Source: Vibrio sp. BS-M-Sm-2 (GTDB taxonomy: Bacteria > Pseudomonadota > Gammaproteobacteria > Enterobacterales > Vibrionaceae). Taken from it: a stretch of 64,000 nt of DNA. Made by a program: the position numbers and the translations under genes. The stretch spans positions 1,736,001 to 1,800,000 of the forward strand of contig NZ_CP167895.1 of the NCBI RefSeq assembly GCF_041504345.1. The letters are read 5' to 3'. The number at the start of each line of letters is the position of its first letter. The stretch's first letter is position 1. Of the stretch, positions 63,850 through 64,000 are shown in pieces. The notes beneath the pieces were generated by a model. It saw only the letters and a program-made list of their open reading frames with translations. It had not been told where the DNA came from and did not search any database.

Positions 63850-64000
63850 ATGAATACCAAAATCAATCAAAGCATCAACGTTGGAGTTGATATCGGCAAA
63901 ACACAATTAGACATCCATATCAGGCCACTAGACCTATTTATCTCAGTAGAAAACAATGAAAAAAGGGATCAAGAAAGCACTCAAAACAATTAAAGGTCAT
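63850..64000 (+). mobile_element. IS110-family transposase, 5' part, with apparent frameshift
   Basis: ATG 63850 opens SINVGVDIGKTQLDIHIRPL, the first catalytic Asp of the RuvC-like DEDD domain. At the A6 tract (63958-63964 region, GAAAAAAGGG) frame 0 goes off and stops at 63993, while skipping one base gives EKGIKKALKTIKGH, the expected continuation. Cut by the right edge, so intactness is unknown. Confidence 0.8.

Larger units (their letters stand above)
46893..64000. other. Putative genomic island (continues past right edge)
   Basis: Begins at the tdh break and is visibly more AT-rich than the left part. Holds decayed KilA-N and IS256 pieces, a complete fimbrial locus with its own signalling genes, orphan small genes and an IS110 element. 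No integrase, tRNA or direct-repeat boundary was found inside the window, so the island type and right end are unknown. Confidence 0.6.

Noticed and set aside
1..64000. CRISPR arrays, tRNA or rRNA genes
   Set aside because: No regularly spaced repeats of 20-40 bases with unique spacers, no cloverleaf-like sequence and no rRNA signature were found by reading.

Overview
The window looks like a Vibrio chromosome segment, most like the Splendidus-type marine vibrios. This rests on gene content and protein style (AcfD/SslE, TorS/TorT, YjjI/YjjW, a class I HMG-CoA reductase, YajD, Cti, HelD, a KefB/C-type antiporter), not on a marker gene. Several of these genes sit on the second chromosome in other vibrios, so chromosome 2 is plausible but unproven. 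No rRNA, tRNA, CRISPR array or replication origin was recognised.

Layout, left part (1-46.9 kb, backbone, moderate GC, short intergenic gaps, many clean terminators): the 5' three quarters of an AcfD/SslE-type surface lipoprotein, cut by the left edge; a zinc-uptake operon (outer-membrane protein, periplasmic binding protein, permease) behind a near-perfect Zur-like palindrome; yghU, yajD, an OFA-family MFS transporter, a FAN1-like VRR-NUC nuclease, the cis/trans fatty-acid isomerase cti; the divergent TMAO sensors torS/torT without torR; mgsA, a VOC protein, helD, yccS; HMG-CoA reductase with a LysR regulator; the glycyl-radical pair yjjI/yjjW; a methyltransferase/LysR pair; a CDF-type transporter with substituted metal ligands; yddG, yjjG, yiaY, yccF, a threonine-aldolase-like enzyme, a KefF/G-KefB/C operon and a DUF819 permease.

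At about 46,893 the backbone breaks. Only the last 44 codons of tdh (threonine 3-dehydrogenase) remain, followed by a damaged KilA-N gene and a decayed IS256-family transposase. From there to the right edge the DNA is clearly more AT-rich and reads as an acquired island ending, in this window, at the start of an IS110-family element with a long structured 5' non-coding region.

The island core is the most interesting part: a six-gene chaperone-usher fimbrial operon of the alpha (CS1/CFA-I/TcfC-like) type on the minus strand (major pilin, minor subunit, usher, chaperone, CblD-like tip protein, OmpA-domain protein) surrounded by its own apparent signalling set: a hybrid histidine kinase (H270, receiver D604), a free-standing HPt protein (H51), an OmpR-type response regulator and an EAL-domain c-di-GMP phosphodiesterase candidate. 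This resembles in logic the Roc systems of Pseudomonas and VieSAB of V. cholerae, but here the phosphorelay brackets the pilus operon. The response regulator and the usher each carry a single-base homopolymer frameshift at an A-rich heptamer compatible with -1 slippage; this could be pseudogene decay, phase variation, slippage or sequencing error. A large lipoprotein with possible lectin-like domains and several small unassigned genes complete the island.
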